Positions 1 through 12,529 are shown, numbered from the stretch's first letter. The stretch is 64,000 bases of DNA from Pezicula radicicola (GCA_003008705.1 PDUO01000057.1:67012-131011), one strand, 5' to 3'. Numbers and translations are program-made. Notes: generated from the letters alone by a model not told the origin.

Positions 1-969
1 AGCGTGTAGCCGTCAGCCAGGTAGGTGGTATTACCAGTAGCTTCCCAGAGACTGCGGAGACCGCCAAGCAGGACGCCTTGATTATAGGTCCAGACGTCTT
101 CGGTCCGGAGGTCGCAGGTCGTGCCGTTCCTGTTCCAGTTGCTGATATGGTAGCCGTCGACGTAGAGGCCCTGGCTGTTGGTTAGATTGTGCGTGGAGAG
201 CCATTGGTAACCCTGAATAGCCGCGTTGAGCCATTTTTGGTCGTGGGGGGAAGCGGTGGAAATGTTGTCACCATAGGGGAATGCAGGGTTGGGATCGGTA
301 TCGCCGAGGAAGTCGAGGTACATATTTGCGCTGGCAGTGATATAGAGGGTGTTGGTAATGGTGTTTTTGTAGGGACCGTTGGATTGATTCTGTTTCTGGT
401 AGTCGTGGTTCCAGACCATGCCGCCATCACAATAAGTGGTATCCCAGCCGCTGACAGAGGAGTTGTCCCAGAAGAAGTTGGAGCGATGGGCGAAGACTGG
501 GGAGAATTGGGTACCGTACCAGGAGGTGCTACTGTCGTTACCCAGGTAGTGGAGCGAGGAGTGTGAGGCGATGAAATTGGTGGTTTGGAGCCAGCCGAGG
601 ACGATCCAGAGGAAATCGTCATAGGACTGGTAGAGAATTCGAGCGGGGTTTTGGCCGAAGAAATAGGTTATTAGATGGGAGAAGTATTTGTTGAGGTGGT
701 TTTCTTCGGGATAGCCAAAGGGGGTAGTAAGGGAGCTATAGGATTGGAAGATCGATGACATGTGCGTACTGTTTTTTTTTTTTTTGCCTCGTCAGCATAA
801 AATCTTAATGAAAGAAAAAGAACTCACCTAAACACGACAGCGACCCAATCTTGATAGTGATTATTCAAATATACCGCCGGCCAATCCCCTCCATACAGCC
901 GAAAGAACTGCGACTGTGTCGCCTCAATTGCCGCCATCGCAGAACTCAAAGCCGTCGCCATAGCATTCG
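1..969 (-). CDS. Glycoside hydrolase family 76 protein (alpha-1,6-mannanase type), 3' end outside window
   Basis: The minus strand encodes a GH76-like protein that runs off the left edge of the window, so the C-terminus is missing. Visible exons are about 828-969 (or from the ATG at 961) and 1-768; the intron 769-827 has GTGAG...CAG ends and the junction restores a Ser codon. Recognisable pieces are YDDFLWIVLGWL, CDGGMVWNHDYQ, KNTITNTLYITASANMYL and YNQGVLLGGL, typical of fungal secreted GH76 enzymes that act on alpha-1,6-mannan of cell walls. No signal peptide lies in the visible exon. An acceptor-like CAATAG at 970-975 suggests a further 5' exon in the AT-rich DNA upstream, or loss of that exon to the repeat island. 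Family call is firm; activity and completeness are not shown. Confidence 0.8.
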
Positions 970-3180
970 CTATTGCGCAGCACAATATAAATCAGACTTA
1001 ACGGCAGAACGGTTGTGTATAAGTTAGGAGAAAACGAGTCCTAAGAGAGAAGAGTTTAGAAATAGTATAACCTATTATAGTCTTAGTTTTTTATCCTAAC
1101 TATTTCTTAGATTTAGGCTTTCTCTTTTAGGTTTTGGCCCTTTTTATATTAGTTTTAGACTTTTTATTTTATATTGGTTTTAATCTCTCGCTCTTACTGT
1201 TTGGGTTTATCACTCGTCCGGCACCAAGTGCCTAGCGTGCTTACAAGGGTAAGCTAACATTGCTTAGATGAATCTTTATTGTGAGCCTCGGCTATACGGC
1301 AGAAGCCTAGTCCGCAACGGCATGTGATAGAAAGGAAGATTGCACTTCTTATAGAAGGGCAAGCTTGAGTCTTTATTATGAATGTCACTGCCCTCTAACA
1401 GTCCTCCGACTGTTATAGAATCTTATATAATAAATTACTCAACTAAAGAAGGAATGGGTTTGTGAGAAATGGTGCTTACAAATAGGCTCTGAGCACCGGA
1501 ATATTCGGAAAGTCTATTTAGCCTTATATGGTGTAGCAACCCCATATATGAATAGCTTTATCAATTACATGAATTCAGTTAATTCAACCTATTATTTCTG
1601 TCAGGGTTAAGTGGTGGGAAGAGATGCCACAAGAGAGGATTTAGGCTTGGATTAAGCGGATTTATTTCTATATTTAAGAGGTTATTGCTAATAAGGGAGA
1701 TAACAATAAAGAAGGTCGGGAAAAGGGAGAAGGAAAGAATTTATTAGCAAATGATCTTACTACTACCAACGATTCTATTATATTAAAAAGGGTTGGTATC
1801 AAGGTATGAGTACTTCTGTCTAACTGCCTTTTCTCGACTTATATGATTAACAGAATATATGACATGTAGTATATAGAGTATATACGATTCCTATCGTCCC
1901 ATTCTTCTCTAGGTTCACTTGGTCGTTAATGTCGTAAATATGTCCTTGTGTATACTCACTCTATTGTGAAACTTATTATAGTGGCATCGCCAATCCTTGA
2001 TCTCCATTTTAGTATAAGCATAGAAGGCCACCCAGTCGAAGATGTAGATGTCCATAGTCTTACAGGAACTTCTCGTTTTGCCTTCCTAGAGAATAGCATA
2101 AATAAAGCATAACTTAACGCTTCGTCCATCTTTTTCCAGATTGCTAATCAAACTTAGAATAAAACATCGCGAATATTCTCTTTTCAAGCTTATCAAGCTC
2201 CTCCTAATATCCATCGCTCTTAAAGTCGAAGTCTGCAACATACTGCAGTAAATTGGCGAAGAGATTAGTTCAGCTACTTTTCCAAGCCACAACCTGAGGT
2301 ATACAGCCCTAGCACGTCGCAATATAGAATCCATATTTTACTGTCGGCGAAACACTGTTATAGTACTATTAGGCCAGTTTTGAGCATAATTGATTGAGAT
2401 TAGGGGCTCTATCGTTCAAATCAATGAACTGCGAGAGAAATAAATATGTATCTAGACTGACGACACGATATTTGGCCCTATAAGTGTGGCTTTGGGATGA
2501 AAGTTGGCGTTTTGTGGAGTTCCGACATTGCATTGAACTCCTCTTCTATTATAGCATGAGGGCCGGAAACGTACACAACAGCATCGCAACAGTCATAGCT
2601 TCCCTCCGTTTTACAGCCGGCATGCAATTATAAAATAATTCGGAGTTGATGACTAGACTGTAGTAATATCACTGGTAATTCCTAACCTTCACCCTATACT
2701 TATACAAATAACAACTACTCTTAGCGGTGATACTGGGCATTTAGGCCTTCACTCTTTGCACTGGCATTGTTTTAGCATTAAGTAAGTCGAGAAAAGCAGT
2801 CCTAAAATCAATCATCTGATCTGCTTTTAGCTACTAAGTATGGTTTGGGCATCACACAGCGACATTGCAACCAGAGACCTTTCTTCAATTTAATATAGCA
2901 AGCAGTTCGAAGCTGTTAATGTTTTCTACTCACTTTCTCAGGCCTTTTTTGTCTTCATTATCTTTTATAACGCTACTTTGGCGGTAATTAAAGCTGCAAT
3001 TTTATTTCAATGCCGCCGTGTCTTTCCTCTATAAATTATGCAAATAGCATGTAATATTGGATTAGTTTTTGTTATTTGCTGAGGTATAATCCAGATTTGC
3101 TTAACTGTTTTTAATTGTATTCCTCTTGCCGCGGGCTGGAATCCTTATATTAGCGGGAAATGTACGCCAGGACTACCACT
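970..3180. other. AT-rich, gene-poor repeat island
   Basis: This stretch is strongly AT-rich and stop-dense in all frames, and I see no supportable gene. It contains a complete solo LTR (described separately). A small inverted repeat, taacagtc-ctcc-gactgtta, lies near 1396-1415. Composition fits DNA degraded by RIP, though no dinucleotide indices were calculated. Confidence 0.6.
1461..1603 (+). mobile_element. Solo LTR, 143 bp, with 5-bp target duplication GGGTT
   Basis: The element starts TGTGAG and ends CTGTCA (TG...CA with short inverted termini). It is flanked by a perfect 5-bp direct repeat GGGTT at 1456-1460 and 1604-1608. Its body matches the element at 28050-28200 through shared blocks such as GCTTACAAATAGGCTC, CACCGGAATATTCGG and CTTATATGGTGT. 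That pairing, the termini and the duplication mark both as solo LTRs of one retrotransposon family, left by LTR-LTR recombination. No internal retrotransposon sequence remains here. Confidence 0.85.
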
Positions 3181-3660
3181 TTAGTATGGCAACTCGGGGA
3201 TTAACATTTTCACTGATTTTGCTATCTCCTTGTCGCCCCTGCCCGTCTTAGGCACTTTGAACTTACGTCTAGCTCACAAGTGCGTCCTTCTCGGCGTATT
3301 TTCTCTCGGCTCCTCGTAAATCATATTCGCTTCTCCCTAACAAACATTTGCCGGTCAACAACTGATTTTTCTCCTCCAACCACATGCGCGATCTCTTTGA
3401 TTCGCGTCTCAACCCTAAAGGAAGCGGCTTCAACTACAGACCCCACTTGTGACGGCGTGCCTACCGCATGTTGGTCCGTTGTCAAACTGGCCTGCGGGAT
3501 CATCTGCGTGAGTGTGCCGACACTTAAGCCCGTGATTTCAAAAGTCTGGCTGCAGCTTTTACAATCGCAACCAAGAAACATTACTCCTGACCTGAGTTAT
3601 ATTAATGCCGTAGACAATCGTGTGGGTAAGGGTAGCAGGGGCGGTCTGTGAGGGAATAGA
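3181..3660. other. GC-richer patch with weak short open frames
   Basis: Base composition is nearer to coding DNA than its surroundings, and both strands stay open for 80-120 codons (for example minus strand 3321-3581, beginning MFLGCDCKSC). No family is recognised and no intron structure could be built. It may be a captured gene fragment in the repeat island or a chance open frame. Confidence 0.2.
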
Positions 3661-3982
3661 GCTTACAAGCTAGAACAAATCGATAACTCGGTCCTATAGG
3701 GCTCCTATCGAATTGAATAGAGTCGAACTAACGTAATATTCGACTCGATTCGCCCTGAGTATTGCAAAACGTACCCGAAGGGATTGGGAATTTCTCTTAT
3801 AGACACTATTGTATCCTAGGAAAAAGTTTTCGGACCTTAAATCGCTTAGTTAGAGAGGTAAGTGTTTGAACAACACAAAGGAGATTTTTTAGGTAGATTG
3901 TATCTAAAGGAAAAGTATATCGCTAAGAGACTTGATATCAGAGCGTCCTTATAGAATAATATTTCGAATAATTAGTTGTGTA

Positions 3983-4580
3983 TGGAGGATTATTACGGCC
4001 ACTTGGGCCGAAACTCTTCCGACCTCCGGGAAGCGTTTTCTGCCGGCAAAATCAGATAGGCTCCCTAAAAATATAAGCTATAGTGCCCTGAAAATACAGG
4101 CTGTAGTACCCTAAAAAAATACAAGCTATCCCTTGCATGGTCCTAGGGCTAGGGGTTCGTGCGCAAATTCGTATTTCATTATATCACTAGGCTGTAAGTC
4201 CCTAAATAGTAGAATTACAGGCTGTCGGTCTAGGCTGCATGCCCTGAAACTATAGGGCCTCTAGCCTAAATCTACAGCTTTCGCTAATTAACGCACGAAA
4301 AACCCTAGCCCCGGGACCATGCAAGGGATAGTTCCCTGAAAAATATACAGGCTGTAGGACCCTAAAAATACAGGCTGTAGTGCCCTAAAAATACAAGCTA
4401 TAGTACCCTAAAAAATATAGGCTATAATACCACGAAAAAATATAGGCTGTAGTGCCCCGAAAATATAGGCTACACTATATTCTTAGGGCTCTACTCCTTA
4501 CCGCCTTGAAAGCGGTGAGAATAAAATAGTATTTTTAGTACGGGAAGAGTTTTGGCCCAAATGAGCGTAATAATCCTCCA
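3983..4580 (-). mobile_element. TIR element family A, copy 1 (about 598 bp, TA target)
   Basis: The ends form a terminal inverted repeat of about 40 bp: TGGAGGATTATTACGGCCAC at the left and its near-perfect complement at the right, each bounded by TA (3981-3982, 4581-4582). The interior is an array of degenerate roughly 22-bp units of the type CCCTAAAAATACAGGCTGTAG. It carries no transposase and so is a MITE; the TA target points to Tc1/mariner-type mobilisation. It lies opposite in orientation to copy 2 at 8435-8686 and is longer because it has more internal units and a nested second element. Confidence 0.85.
4129..4328. mobile_element. Nested TIR element family B (200 bp) inside family A copy 1
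   Basis: A second palindromic element, from TCCCTTGCATGGTCC to GGACCATGCAAGGGA, sits inside the repeat array of family A. Its arms are about 38 bp and extend through a GGGCTAGGG segment. TA dinucleotides at 4127-4128 and 4329-4330 flank it. Family A copy 2 lacks this block, so copy 2 represents the empty site and B is the younger insertion. A partial relative of its left arm occurs near 9007-9060. Confidence 0.75.
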
Positions 4581-4654
4581 TAGTTGTCGTAGTGGTGGCA
4601 TAATCTCTCGTCTCGCAACTACTGTATCCATAGTGAGCGCATGTAATGTAGTGA

Positions 4655-4846
4655 TTAAATGATTGAATGACTAACCTCAAGATCATCTAGGTCTAGATAA
4701 GCAGAGGTTGAAACACCTAAAGCTGAAGTTGATGCATTGCCTTTCTTCGACTTGGGAAGGGCGCGCTTTTTCGGAGCTGGTACATCAGGAGGCTGCTTAT
4801 CAGAAGCCTTCTGCTTCTTTTTCTGGCGCGCACTGCGTGTAGACAT
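4655..4846 (-). CDS. Small Lys-rich basic protein, hypothetical, probably 3'-interrupted
   Basis: The ATG at 4846 opens a basic N-terminus (MSTRSARQKKKQKASDKQ) followed by a Pro/Lys-rich stretch and an acidic LDLDDLE end. A plausible donor (GTTAGT) at 4675 and an acceptor (ATACAG) about 50 nt further on suggest that a second exon began just before the TIR element ending at 4580. The element therefore lies in or right beside this gene. Its start is about 620 bp from the divergent transposase-like gene at 5463, so it may be an accessory reading frame of that transposon. No domain is recognised. Confidence 0.35.
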   Translation of the reverse strand: MSTRSARQKKKQKASDKQPPDVPAPKKRALPKSKKGNASTSALGVSTSAYLDLDDLEVSHSII

Positions 4847-5462
4847 GATCGATCTGTAGGCGTATGAAAGATTGATCTATATGTGTAGGTAAGGTTGATA
4901 CAATAGACAATTGAAGAGTTGTAAGGTCGTGAAGGGAAAGGAAAGGAAGTACCGTTGAAAGAAAAGCTTGAATGATAAGGACGAGGTTGATGGTGGATGG
5001 AGAAGAGACTTTATGGAAGAAAAGGTTTGATTTGTGGCCAATTAGAATCCAAATTCACTGAATTCCTATTTAGAACAAGAATAGGTTATACTTAACTAGA
5101 GCTAATCGGAGCCAATTTGGAGATCGGATCAAGGTCCTCGCTTAGCTTCTATTCACCTGTTCGCACCTTTCGAGGACAGGACACAAGGAATAGACCTGTA
5201 CACTCGAAAGTTCTTGAATTCAAACGTAGAAAACTTTTGCCTTGAACCTTAAGTCTTTAAACAACTATATATGTTTTTTTAAATGTCATTCGAAATGTCG
5301 AAGGTATTCTAAATAAGTCCGGAATCGACGCTGTCATTTCTGGGGATCGCTTAAGCTATCCACATGACCTGGCGCTTTAGCGCACCAAATCACGCGCCTT
5401 CAGGCTCTCTTCAACTCTCAACCCAACCCACTCGCCTGGGATCACAACTTCCCTCCTTTGCA

Positions 5463-8432
5463 ATGCCTTCTAGAACCGTTTCTGGCGGGCGACATCGCAA
5501 ACAGACGGCGTCTGCTTCTGCGCGCGAAGCAAGAGATCATCTTGAGCATAATCGGCCTGATGATGATGCTGATAGTGAATCTGGAGAACCATACGGATCT
5601 GAGAATGACGAAGAAGCTATTGCAGTGGTACATCCTCCAACCCCTTCGGCGCATTGAATGATTCTAATCTGCGGCCATAGCAACTTGAACACGTTTACAT
5701 TGCACAGCACTCCGAACACACAGAGCACGATCTTGAAGAGCTGCAGGAAGCTGTAGAGTACAATTATCTACAGCAAGTACTTGAAGAGGAGGATGTCATA
5801 CCCACGAAGAGCTTCGACGACGCCGACGATGAGATCGAGACTGCGACAGCGGCTGAAGCTGAGCAACTGGGCTCACCTGGTGAATACCCTGATTACGGCT
5901 GCAATCTACAAGCATCGTCAAGTACATGGCCCTAATCCCTCTGCATTCAAAGTTGGGCTTGGGATATATTTAACAACTTCAGGAACTTCAAGGTATGCCA
6001 TTCTTGAATCAACCTTGCGCAAAGCCAACTTCAGCTAACTCAACACCTTGGCAGATCCGAATATGAAGCTCTTCGTGAGGTCTTGAGTCTGCTACGAGGT
6101 CAAGATGGCAAGCCCATAGCTGAGATCGTCAATCTTCCACAATCTGTCGCCATTGTCAAGAAGCACCTGACACAGAAACTTCGACTTCTTGAAATGCGCA
6201 GAAAACAATCGATGTCAAAGATACTAAACAGCCTACTGCTACAACAGGGGAGAGAAGAGCACAGGGGTAAAGAAAGCTTCGAAGGAACTTCACTTCTTCG
6301 ACCCAAAGGCATTTTTCGAGGCTATACTTTCATCAGACATCAGCAACAAGATCCACCAGGGTTTTGCGCATTTCGTCAACAAGCCAACTGAGCCCTGGCA
6401 CTCCGAAGCCTAGGCTACTTCTGTGCGCACTACATCAGGCAACTACACTCATTATCAGGACGGATCTACAGCGTTCCCATCCGACTTTGCAACTTTCAGG
6501 TGTCTTAACAGTGAATGCGAATGCCAGGAGTATGAAGATCAAGAGTCTATTTACCATATCGGAAGAATCTGCCAAGTTGCTCTTAACATGCGATCTGATG
6601 CAGAAGAGCATGAGCATAAGGTTCTTACACTTGAGATGCAATATGCTTTCGATCGAAGCGTTGCTGAGAACCATCTTGAAGTCTCTCTTCCTATACAGTC
6701 AAATGAGCTTCTCCTGTCATGGGCTCAAGTTCTCTACATTCCAGGAGAGAACCTCATTTCACGCCTTGATATTAAGCTCGACTATCAATCTGGAGAAGAC
6801 AGCGAAAAGCTCAGTGGTAATTCTCAACCAGCATTTGACATCCCTCATGCTCCGGCATACTTTGTTACCAGACAAGTCGTCGATGTTTACTCCTTGACGC
6901 CTACCATTATTTACCTTTGCCGTACTCATCCTCTACGGGCTGAACTAGAGCTTCAAAAGTATGGCCGGCAGTTGTTTGAGGAAAAGGGGGATGTAAAGAA
7001 GGGCAATAAGTGCAGATCAATCCCCCAGCTTGTCTTTATTGATGACTTTGGCTTGTCGCTATTGTTTTGATATAAAGAGGCCCGAGGAGATCTGGATAGT
7101 GTGCGGTCGAGTAGCAGATACATACCACTTTCAGCACATAGCCATGAGAGAGCACATGGAGACCCTCGGTCGAGACAGCAAATTGCGGTATGCGACTGCT
7201 TGGGGACTTGACACCAATTAGCCGCTTCGTTTCCAAATCGCTCCAGCACTTGATGCAATCATGACCAGGCCACACGACCCAGCACATAGCGAATACAAAG
7301 GCATATCGGAATTGATGCATGACTTCTTAGTGAATACCCTGCTTACAGCTACTGGATCTGAAGAGTATAACCGGCAACTGCGATCATGGCCATTCTCATC
7401 TGGATGGCAGCGCCGACCATCTCCTATCCATCATTTGAAGTCATACTCTCTTGCAAAGCACGCACGCTGGTCTGTTATTATCCTAGGCCTGTTAAGAGTC
7501 TGGTTGAGATCAGGACATATTAAGCCAAAGTACTTGCAGACAGCCAGAGGTCATTGGCCTGATCCAATTGAACATATCGTCCGATGTTATGCAGCCTTGG
7601 CAAAGAGCAATAGCGCGCTGATGAGCCCTGATATTTTCCAGGATGATCTCAGGAGAGCTGACGAGATTATCAAGTATGGCCGTCAGATGTACCAATCTCT
7701 TTGTCAAATGACAACTTTGACTGCAACTGGAATTCGGAGAGAGAAGGGTTTGGTTACGCCTTCTCGCCCAGGCTCTCAGGCTAGCTCTCATGCCAATTCC
7801 TATGCCACCACACGTGCAGCACCAATTACCGCTGAATCATGGGTCAAGAAACCTGTCATGTCAAAAAGTGCAGTAGCCTTAGTAGTATCAAGAGAAAAGG
7901 AGAACCAGGCATTGAAGGCCTCTGTAGCTCAACATTCCAAGAATAAGCGGCGTCCAAATGTACATGCTGGGATTTATTACGATGTACTAAGGGAGGAGTA
8001 TGCGTTGCTCTGCTTCTGCAATGTGGTGATTGGAGAGGACAAGCATCGGTATGTGTTCACTTCTATTGCTCTAATCAGTAAACTTCCTCTCCAGTTGACT
8101 AACTTGCCTATGATATGTTAGATTCTTTAAGAAAGCTGTGTACTGTACAATATGAATCACTCGAACATCGAAAGGGCTCTGTTAGGCCGCGAGAACGTCC
8201 GGCAGACGATCCGCATTCTGGTAAACAATGGCTTCCAGACATCAGACTAGACCCAACCTGCGACTCAAGTGCTTCTTAGACTTCAACAAGAATGTCCAAG
8301 CTTGTTCAACACCATTCTCCCACACTCAGAACAAGAGGTTGTACACAATCGATTCGAGACAGTTGTTGATGTGGTACAGAACATCACCTCCGGCCAGCAG
8401 CTATTGGGCGTATTGCCGTTAAATATGCCAAC
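5463..8432 (+). pseudogene. Decayed large transposase-like gene (possibly Plavaka/CACTA-type)
   Basis: A chain of frames that can be read only by shifting runs from MPSRTVSGGRHRKQTA (5463) to a C-terminal part ending at 8432. Landmarks are an acidic N-terminus, KELHFFDPKAFFEAIL, VRTTSGNYTHYQDGSTAFPS, RSIPQLVFIDDFGL, a CRYCF cysteine segment, RPHDPAHSEYKGISELMH and HHLKSYSLAKHARWSV. These resemble a widespread multi-copy fungal family that I associate with DDE transposases of the Plavaka/CACTA kind; that link is from memory and unverified. Damage includes an in-frame TAG where Trp is expected (near 6400), a large deletion after the FIDDFGL segment (about 7050) and frameshifts near 8140. One intron (8051-8121, GTATGT...TTAG) is still recognisable. 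TIR element A copy 2 abuts the 3' end. Confidence 0.55.
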
Positions 8433-8434
8433 TA

Positions 8435-8686
8435 TGGAGGATTATTACGGCCACTTGAGCCGAAACTCTTCCCGTACTAAAAATAGCATTTTATTCTTAC
8501 CGCTTTCAAGGCGGTAAGTAGTAGAGCTATAAGAATATAGTATAGCTTGTATTTTTAGGATACTATAGTTTGTATTTTTAGGGTACTATAGCCTATATTT
8601 TTAGGGAGCCTATTTGATTTTACTAGTAGAAAAGGCTTTCCGGAGGTCGGAATAGTTTCGGCCTAAGTGGCTGTAATAATCCTCTA
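8435..8686 (+). mobile_element. TIR element family A, copy 2 (252 bp, TA target)
   Basis: The left end TGGAGGATTATTACGGCCAC and the right end GTAATAATCCTCTA form the same inverted termini as copy 1, with TA at 8433-8434 and 8687-8688. It carries the internal CCGCTTTCAAGGCGG palindrome and three of the degenerate CCCTAAAAATATAGGCTATAG-type units. It lacks nested element B, giving the ancestral unnested form. It sits at the end of the decayed transposase-like gene. No coding capacity. Confidence 0.85.
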
Positions 8687-8689
8687 TAT

Positions 8690-11600
8690 CCCACACCATT
8701 CGCTAACGATCTCACAGCCTTCGCAGATTCTCACACCATTCGCTTAATCTCACAGCCTTCCTGAATTGTCACATTATTTGGCATTTCGCGCACCATTGCT
8801 AAAATCGTAAATAGTGCTTGATTGATCTTTTTTCTTACACCATTTAGGTACTATTTCACAGCATTTACAGCTTGCACTAGGCCCCTGTAAGGTAGAATAA
8901 GGTTATATTTTACCTAACTAAGGCTATTAATAAAAGTTAGATTAATTTAAAAATAAAAAAGAAAAAAAAGAAAGAGATAAAAGCAAAGACAAAAGAGAAG
9001 GAGATATATCCCTTGCTTAGTCTTAGGGCTAGAAGTACATACGATACGCGAAAGGGGTAATGCCTTAGGTAACAATTACTTTAGATAACTTTCGCTTAAG
9101 CGAGGTATGTAAGATTACTTTGATCCAGTCCGGCTAGCTTCTTAACAACACTGTAAACATCAAAAGACGCGCGATACCCTTTGACCAACTAATTCGTTCC
9201 GCTAAAATAACTCCGGTTTAGAGAAAGATTACTTAAAGCGCAACTATAGGACAAAATGCAATATATATAGCCGAAAGACGAGGACGAGGACACGAAATTT
9301 AGAGGTCTACTGATTTGGCTCCTTGCCAGCAAGGGTTCAACTATATGAGCTTTAGAAGGTGCTTTGTGCGGAACATTAAAATACTTCAATAAGTGCATTG
9401 GCTAAATTCTCCCATATTATACGAGAATCTGGACTTTTGGTATCCTACTTTGTGAGTGATCTTTTCACGACGCCACGGCGGAATGGACTCTTTTAACAAC
9501 CGTACGTTTCAGAGCACCTATAATGAAGCCCATAGGATGTGCAGGTGGCAACGCATAATGGAAAGCTACAACTGCTTAACTCATGGATGACATTGGATTT
9601 GTGCAGTGTGTGAGTTGCATTATTAGCATAGCTTGCCTTAGGAGCGGTCGTCTCTCAAACGGAGTTAAGACAGAATCGTGGTAGCAGCTAAACAGTATTT
9701 ACAGAGCTGAAATAGTTTCTAGATATTATAAGATCTATACGGAGGCTACTAGTAGTTTGAGACGGGAGGACTCTAATATGTAGGTGGCAAGAAATGCTGT
9801 AGAGCTGCAAATATATGTATCTAGATTTTTTTGTGCTTCTTAATTTCACACCGCAGTTCCTACTGAGTAGAAGGATTACATAGAAGTCCCCCTGTGGTGA
9901 CGTCGAGGTTTGCGTATAAAGATTCATCTGAGGTTGATGAAGCTTTTTCCGACTCTTTAGAATTATTCGGTCAGGTTGACTTTCCTCGGCTAAAACAAAG
10001 CAATCCTGCAGAGCAGTTCTGGAGTGTTTATATAGAATGGTATGCTTGTCTCTTAATCTCGTGAGCTGAACTTACATGGTCTCGTTGTGGTCTAGCAAAA
10101 TACAGCGAATTCGCAGATGAAAATTACCATGAGATAATCCACGATACGAAGCACCAGATTGATTTAGTGTATAGACTGATTAAGGAATTCCCGGACGCAC
10201 TGAAATACACATCCTCTGCTTAAGATATCTTGACAAGCCACCAGACCGGCTCATCTGGAACCTCTAGTTTGTTAGGTATTGAGGGCTTGGATCAGATTAG
10301 CAACAGCGCTAGTGTTCTCCGCATGTATCACTGTACAGTAGTACAGGAATACGGTACGCTAGCTTAGCACATACATGTCACAATAAATATGCCGACAGCG
10401 AGGTTCCTAAGAGGCTACTCTATAGTCTCTCTCCTGCTGGCATGGTTGTAAATCTCTCACATACTAGTGCAGAAACACAGCATGCCGCTATGGTAGATAG
10501 CAAAGCGTCAGTAATCTATTCTTACTCTTCGGCCTTTAGAATCTATCCCTATTCGTAAAATGTATAGGATGAACTTCTTTACAAACCCAGGGTACATAGA
10601 GGGGTTGTGATGGCGGCGTTCTACCCCGAGTTTACTAACTGCGTGGATAAGAGAATGGCGTCGCTTAATGATATAAGTAATCATGTTTAGTACATCGGGA
10701 AATTGATAAGATATCGACATGTTGACATTAAATTGGACTTGGATAGAATGGAATACGGACCTACAGGCTTCAGAAAGGAAGTACCTAGATCTTATCAGAG
10801 AACTACTTCGTCGAGGAGTTGCCCTAGGAGATGTTGTATTAGTAATAGGACGAAATATTCTAAGGGTCTTGCATAAAGTAGAGCTTATTTCAGCAAAGAT
10901 GAGACCTATAAAACTATTAGAGTATGACTTGAAGCTATTCTTTTAACTACGGAAAGATTTTACCATTCTATCCTTAAGTATATACACACCAGACATCAAA
11001 CATTCCTTTAGTCAAGCAGCTCACTGATCAAACAAGAAGGAGTCCTTTATCCGCTTATCCTTCATTTGGCCGTAATGTCTATATAACAATATAAGCTGAG
11101 AATGGGTGCCTCTCTCTACTATCCGACCTTAGTTCCAGGGCCATTTCACTTGGATACTCTGGTATTATGGCGTAAAAAGTGCAAATATTAATGCGTGGTA
11201 GTAATCTAACGGTTGTGGTAGGTAGGTAGGTAGGTAGCAAAGAAGTTAATTAATTTCGAGGCGAAAATGCCACGCGCTTAGGGGACCTCCGACGAGTTGA
11301 AGGGATTAAAATTTTTGAGAGCTTTGAGGAAAAGACGAGAGAAGCAGCCAGATTGCTAGTAACGATATCAGCCTAGCCTTATCGCTGCTTCCGTTTTGCG
11401 ATACACCTACTAAAGCCGCATTAGGCCGGTTCTAATCGTCAGATGAGTTATGATGGCTAAATGAGGATATTTGGATTTGAAGGAGAATGCACCGCCTTCT
11501 AGGTGCAGAAAATGGATACATCTATATGGGATTAATAAATGGCATTGAGCCAAATTCGGAGTCTGATAATGTCAGTGCGGGGCTTATTACTTCTGTCTGC

Positions 11601-11900
11601 AAGAGCCATTACTGGGGAGCATTGACATAAATTGAAGAGGCCTAAGCTTAATTCCATAAGTGTATGAATTCTTTGAACGGTGACCAATGTCTCGGCTATT
11701 CGGTGTCTCCTTGCAGCCGCTTTGTAATATTTCACAATAGCTGCCCTCTTCAGTTCAGCTAAAGGATTAAGTTCGTTGGCTGATAAATTGTAGAACGCAT
11801 ATTAATCTGGCTGATTATTACTAAGAAAACCATCTCAAACAGAATTGAGAAGGCCGCCCAATAGATAAAGAGCGAGCTACCTCTGAAGAATAGCTACAAC
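8690..11900. other. AT-rich repeat island with small gene remnants
   Basis: No intact gene is visible. 8690-8880 has degenerate direct repeats built on CACACCATTCGCT and CTCACAGCCTTC. 9007-9060 resembles the left arm of TIR element B. A possible two-exon remnant lies at 9868-10223 (separate entry). A 75-codon open frame at 10719-10946 has no recognisable domain. A GTAG microsatellite lies near 11217-11236. The rest is stop-dense. Confidence 0.5.
9868..10223 (+). pseudogene. Possible remnant of an unknown two-exon gene
   Basis: Two segments join cleanly in frame across a GTATGC...TACAG intron (10040-10105). They give an acidic helical-looking sequence (FAYKDSSEVDEAFSDSLELF, then FADENYHEIIHDTKHQIDLV) that ends at a TAA. 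No ATG is available upstream in this frame before a stop, so the 5' end is lost or elsewhere. The family is not recognised. The intron-compatible frame is the only support. Confidence 0.3.
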
Positions 11901-11977
11901 AATTCAACAAACATTTGCACCTCATCCCAGAATCCAACAACCTCTCAATCGCAAATCTCAGATTCCATCAGCAAAAA

Positions 11978-12529
11978 ATGCCATCTTATATTCCTCAAAC
12001 AGCGGCGCCAGCAAATGGTGTAACATTCCACAACTGGCCCGGGCCAGGTGAAGACGCAGCAGAAATGTTCAACATCTCACACTCCTGTGTGATCCCCCCT
12101 GGAACATCCGTAATTCACGTCGGCGGCCAGGTCGGGCTCTCTGCTACCGGCGTGCCGGAGGACATCGAGGAAGAGATCACTGAGGCATTTAGATATATCG
12201 AGGTTTCTCTTAGGGAGGCTGGTTTGACTGGAAGTACTACCGATGTTTGGGGATGTGTTTACAGGGTATGGATTTCGCAGCTCCTTTTCCTTTTGACAGA
12301 GAAGTGTGAGGATAATTTTGGAGAGAGAATATGGGCTAATTTTGAGTGACAGATAAATACATATCACGCAAACACGGATGCGAAGTTTGCACCGGCCTTC
12401 GTGAAGGTCTTAAAGGCGCATTGTGGGACAAACAGGCCGCTTTTCACGGGCGTTGATGTTCATAAGCTGTTTATGCCGAACCTCCATATAGAGATTGAAG
12501 TACAGGCTTTTCTCCCTGCAAAGAAGTAG
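11978..12529 (+). CDS. RidA/YjgF-YER057c-like protein (154 aa)
   Basis: Two exons, 11978-12265 and 12353-12529, join across a GTATGG...GACAG intron and give 154 residues. The fold signature is the YjgF/RidA family: an HVGGQVGLS segment, DIEEEITEAFRYIEVSLREA, and a C-terminal LHIEIEVQAFLPAKK strand. Canonical RidA proteins hydrolyse reactive enamine/imine intermediates using an Arg in the strand before IEIE. Here that position, in RPLFTGVDVHKLF, appears not to be Arg, so this may be one of the non-canonical subgroup whose members often act in catabolic or secondary pathways. Length is normal. No operon context applies; the next gene downstream is a transporter fragment. Confidence 0.75.

Noticed and set aside
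189..566. Long open frame on the plus strand (and another on the minus strand) at the left edge
   Set aside because: Both are shadows of the GH76 exon, whose own frame has the family motifs.
8690..8880. Possible CRISPR-like or regular array
   Set aside because: The repeats are degenerate with irregular spacing, and the genome is eukaryotic.
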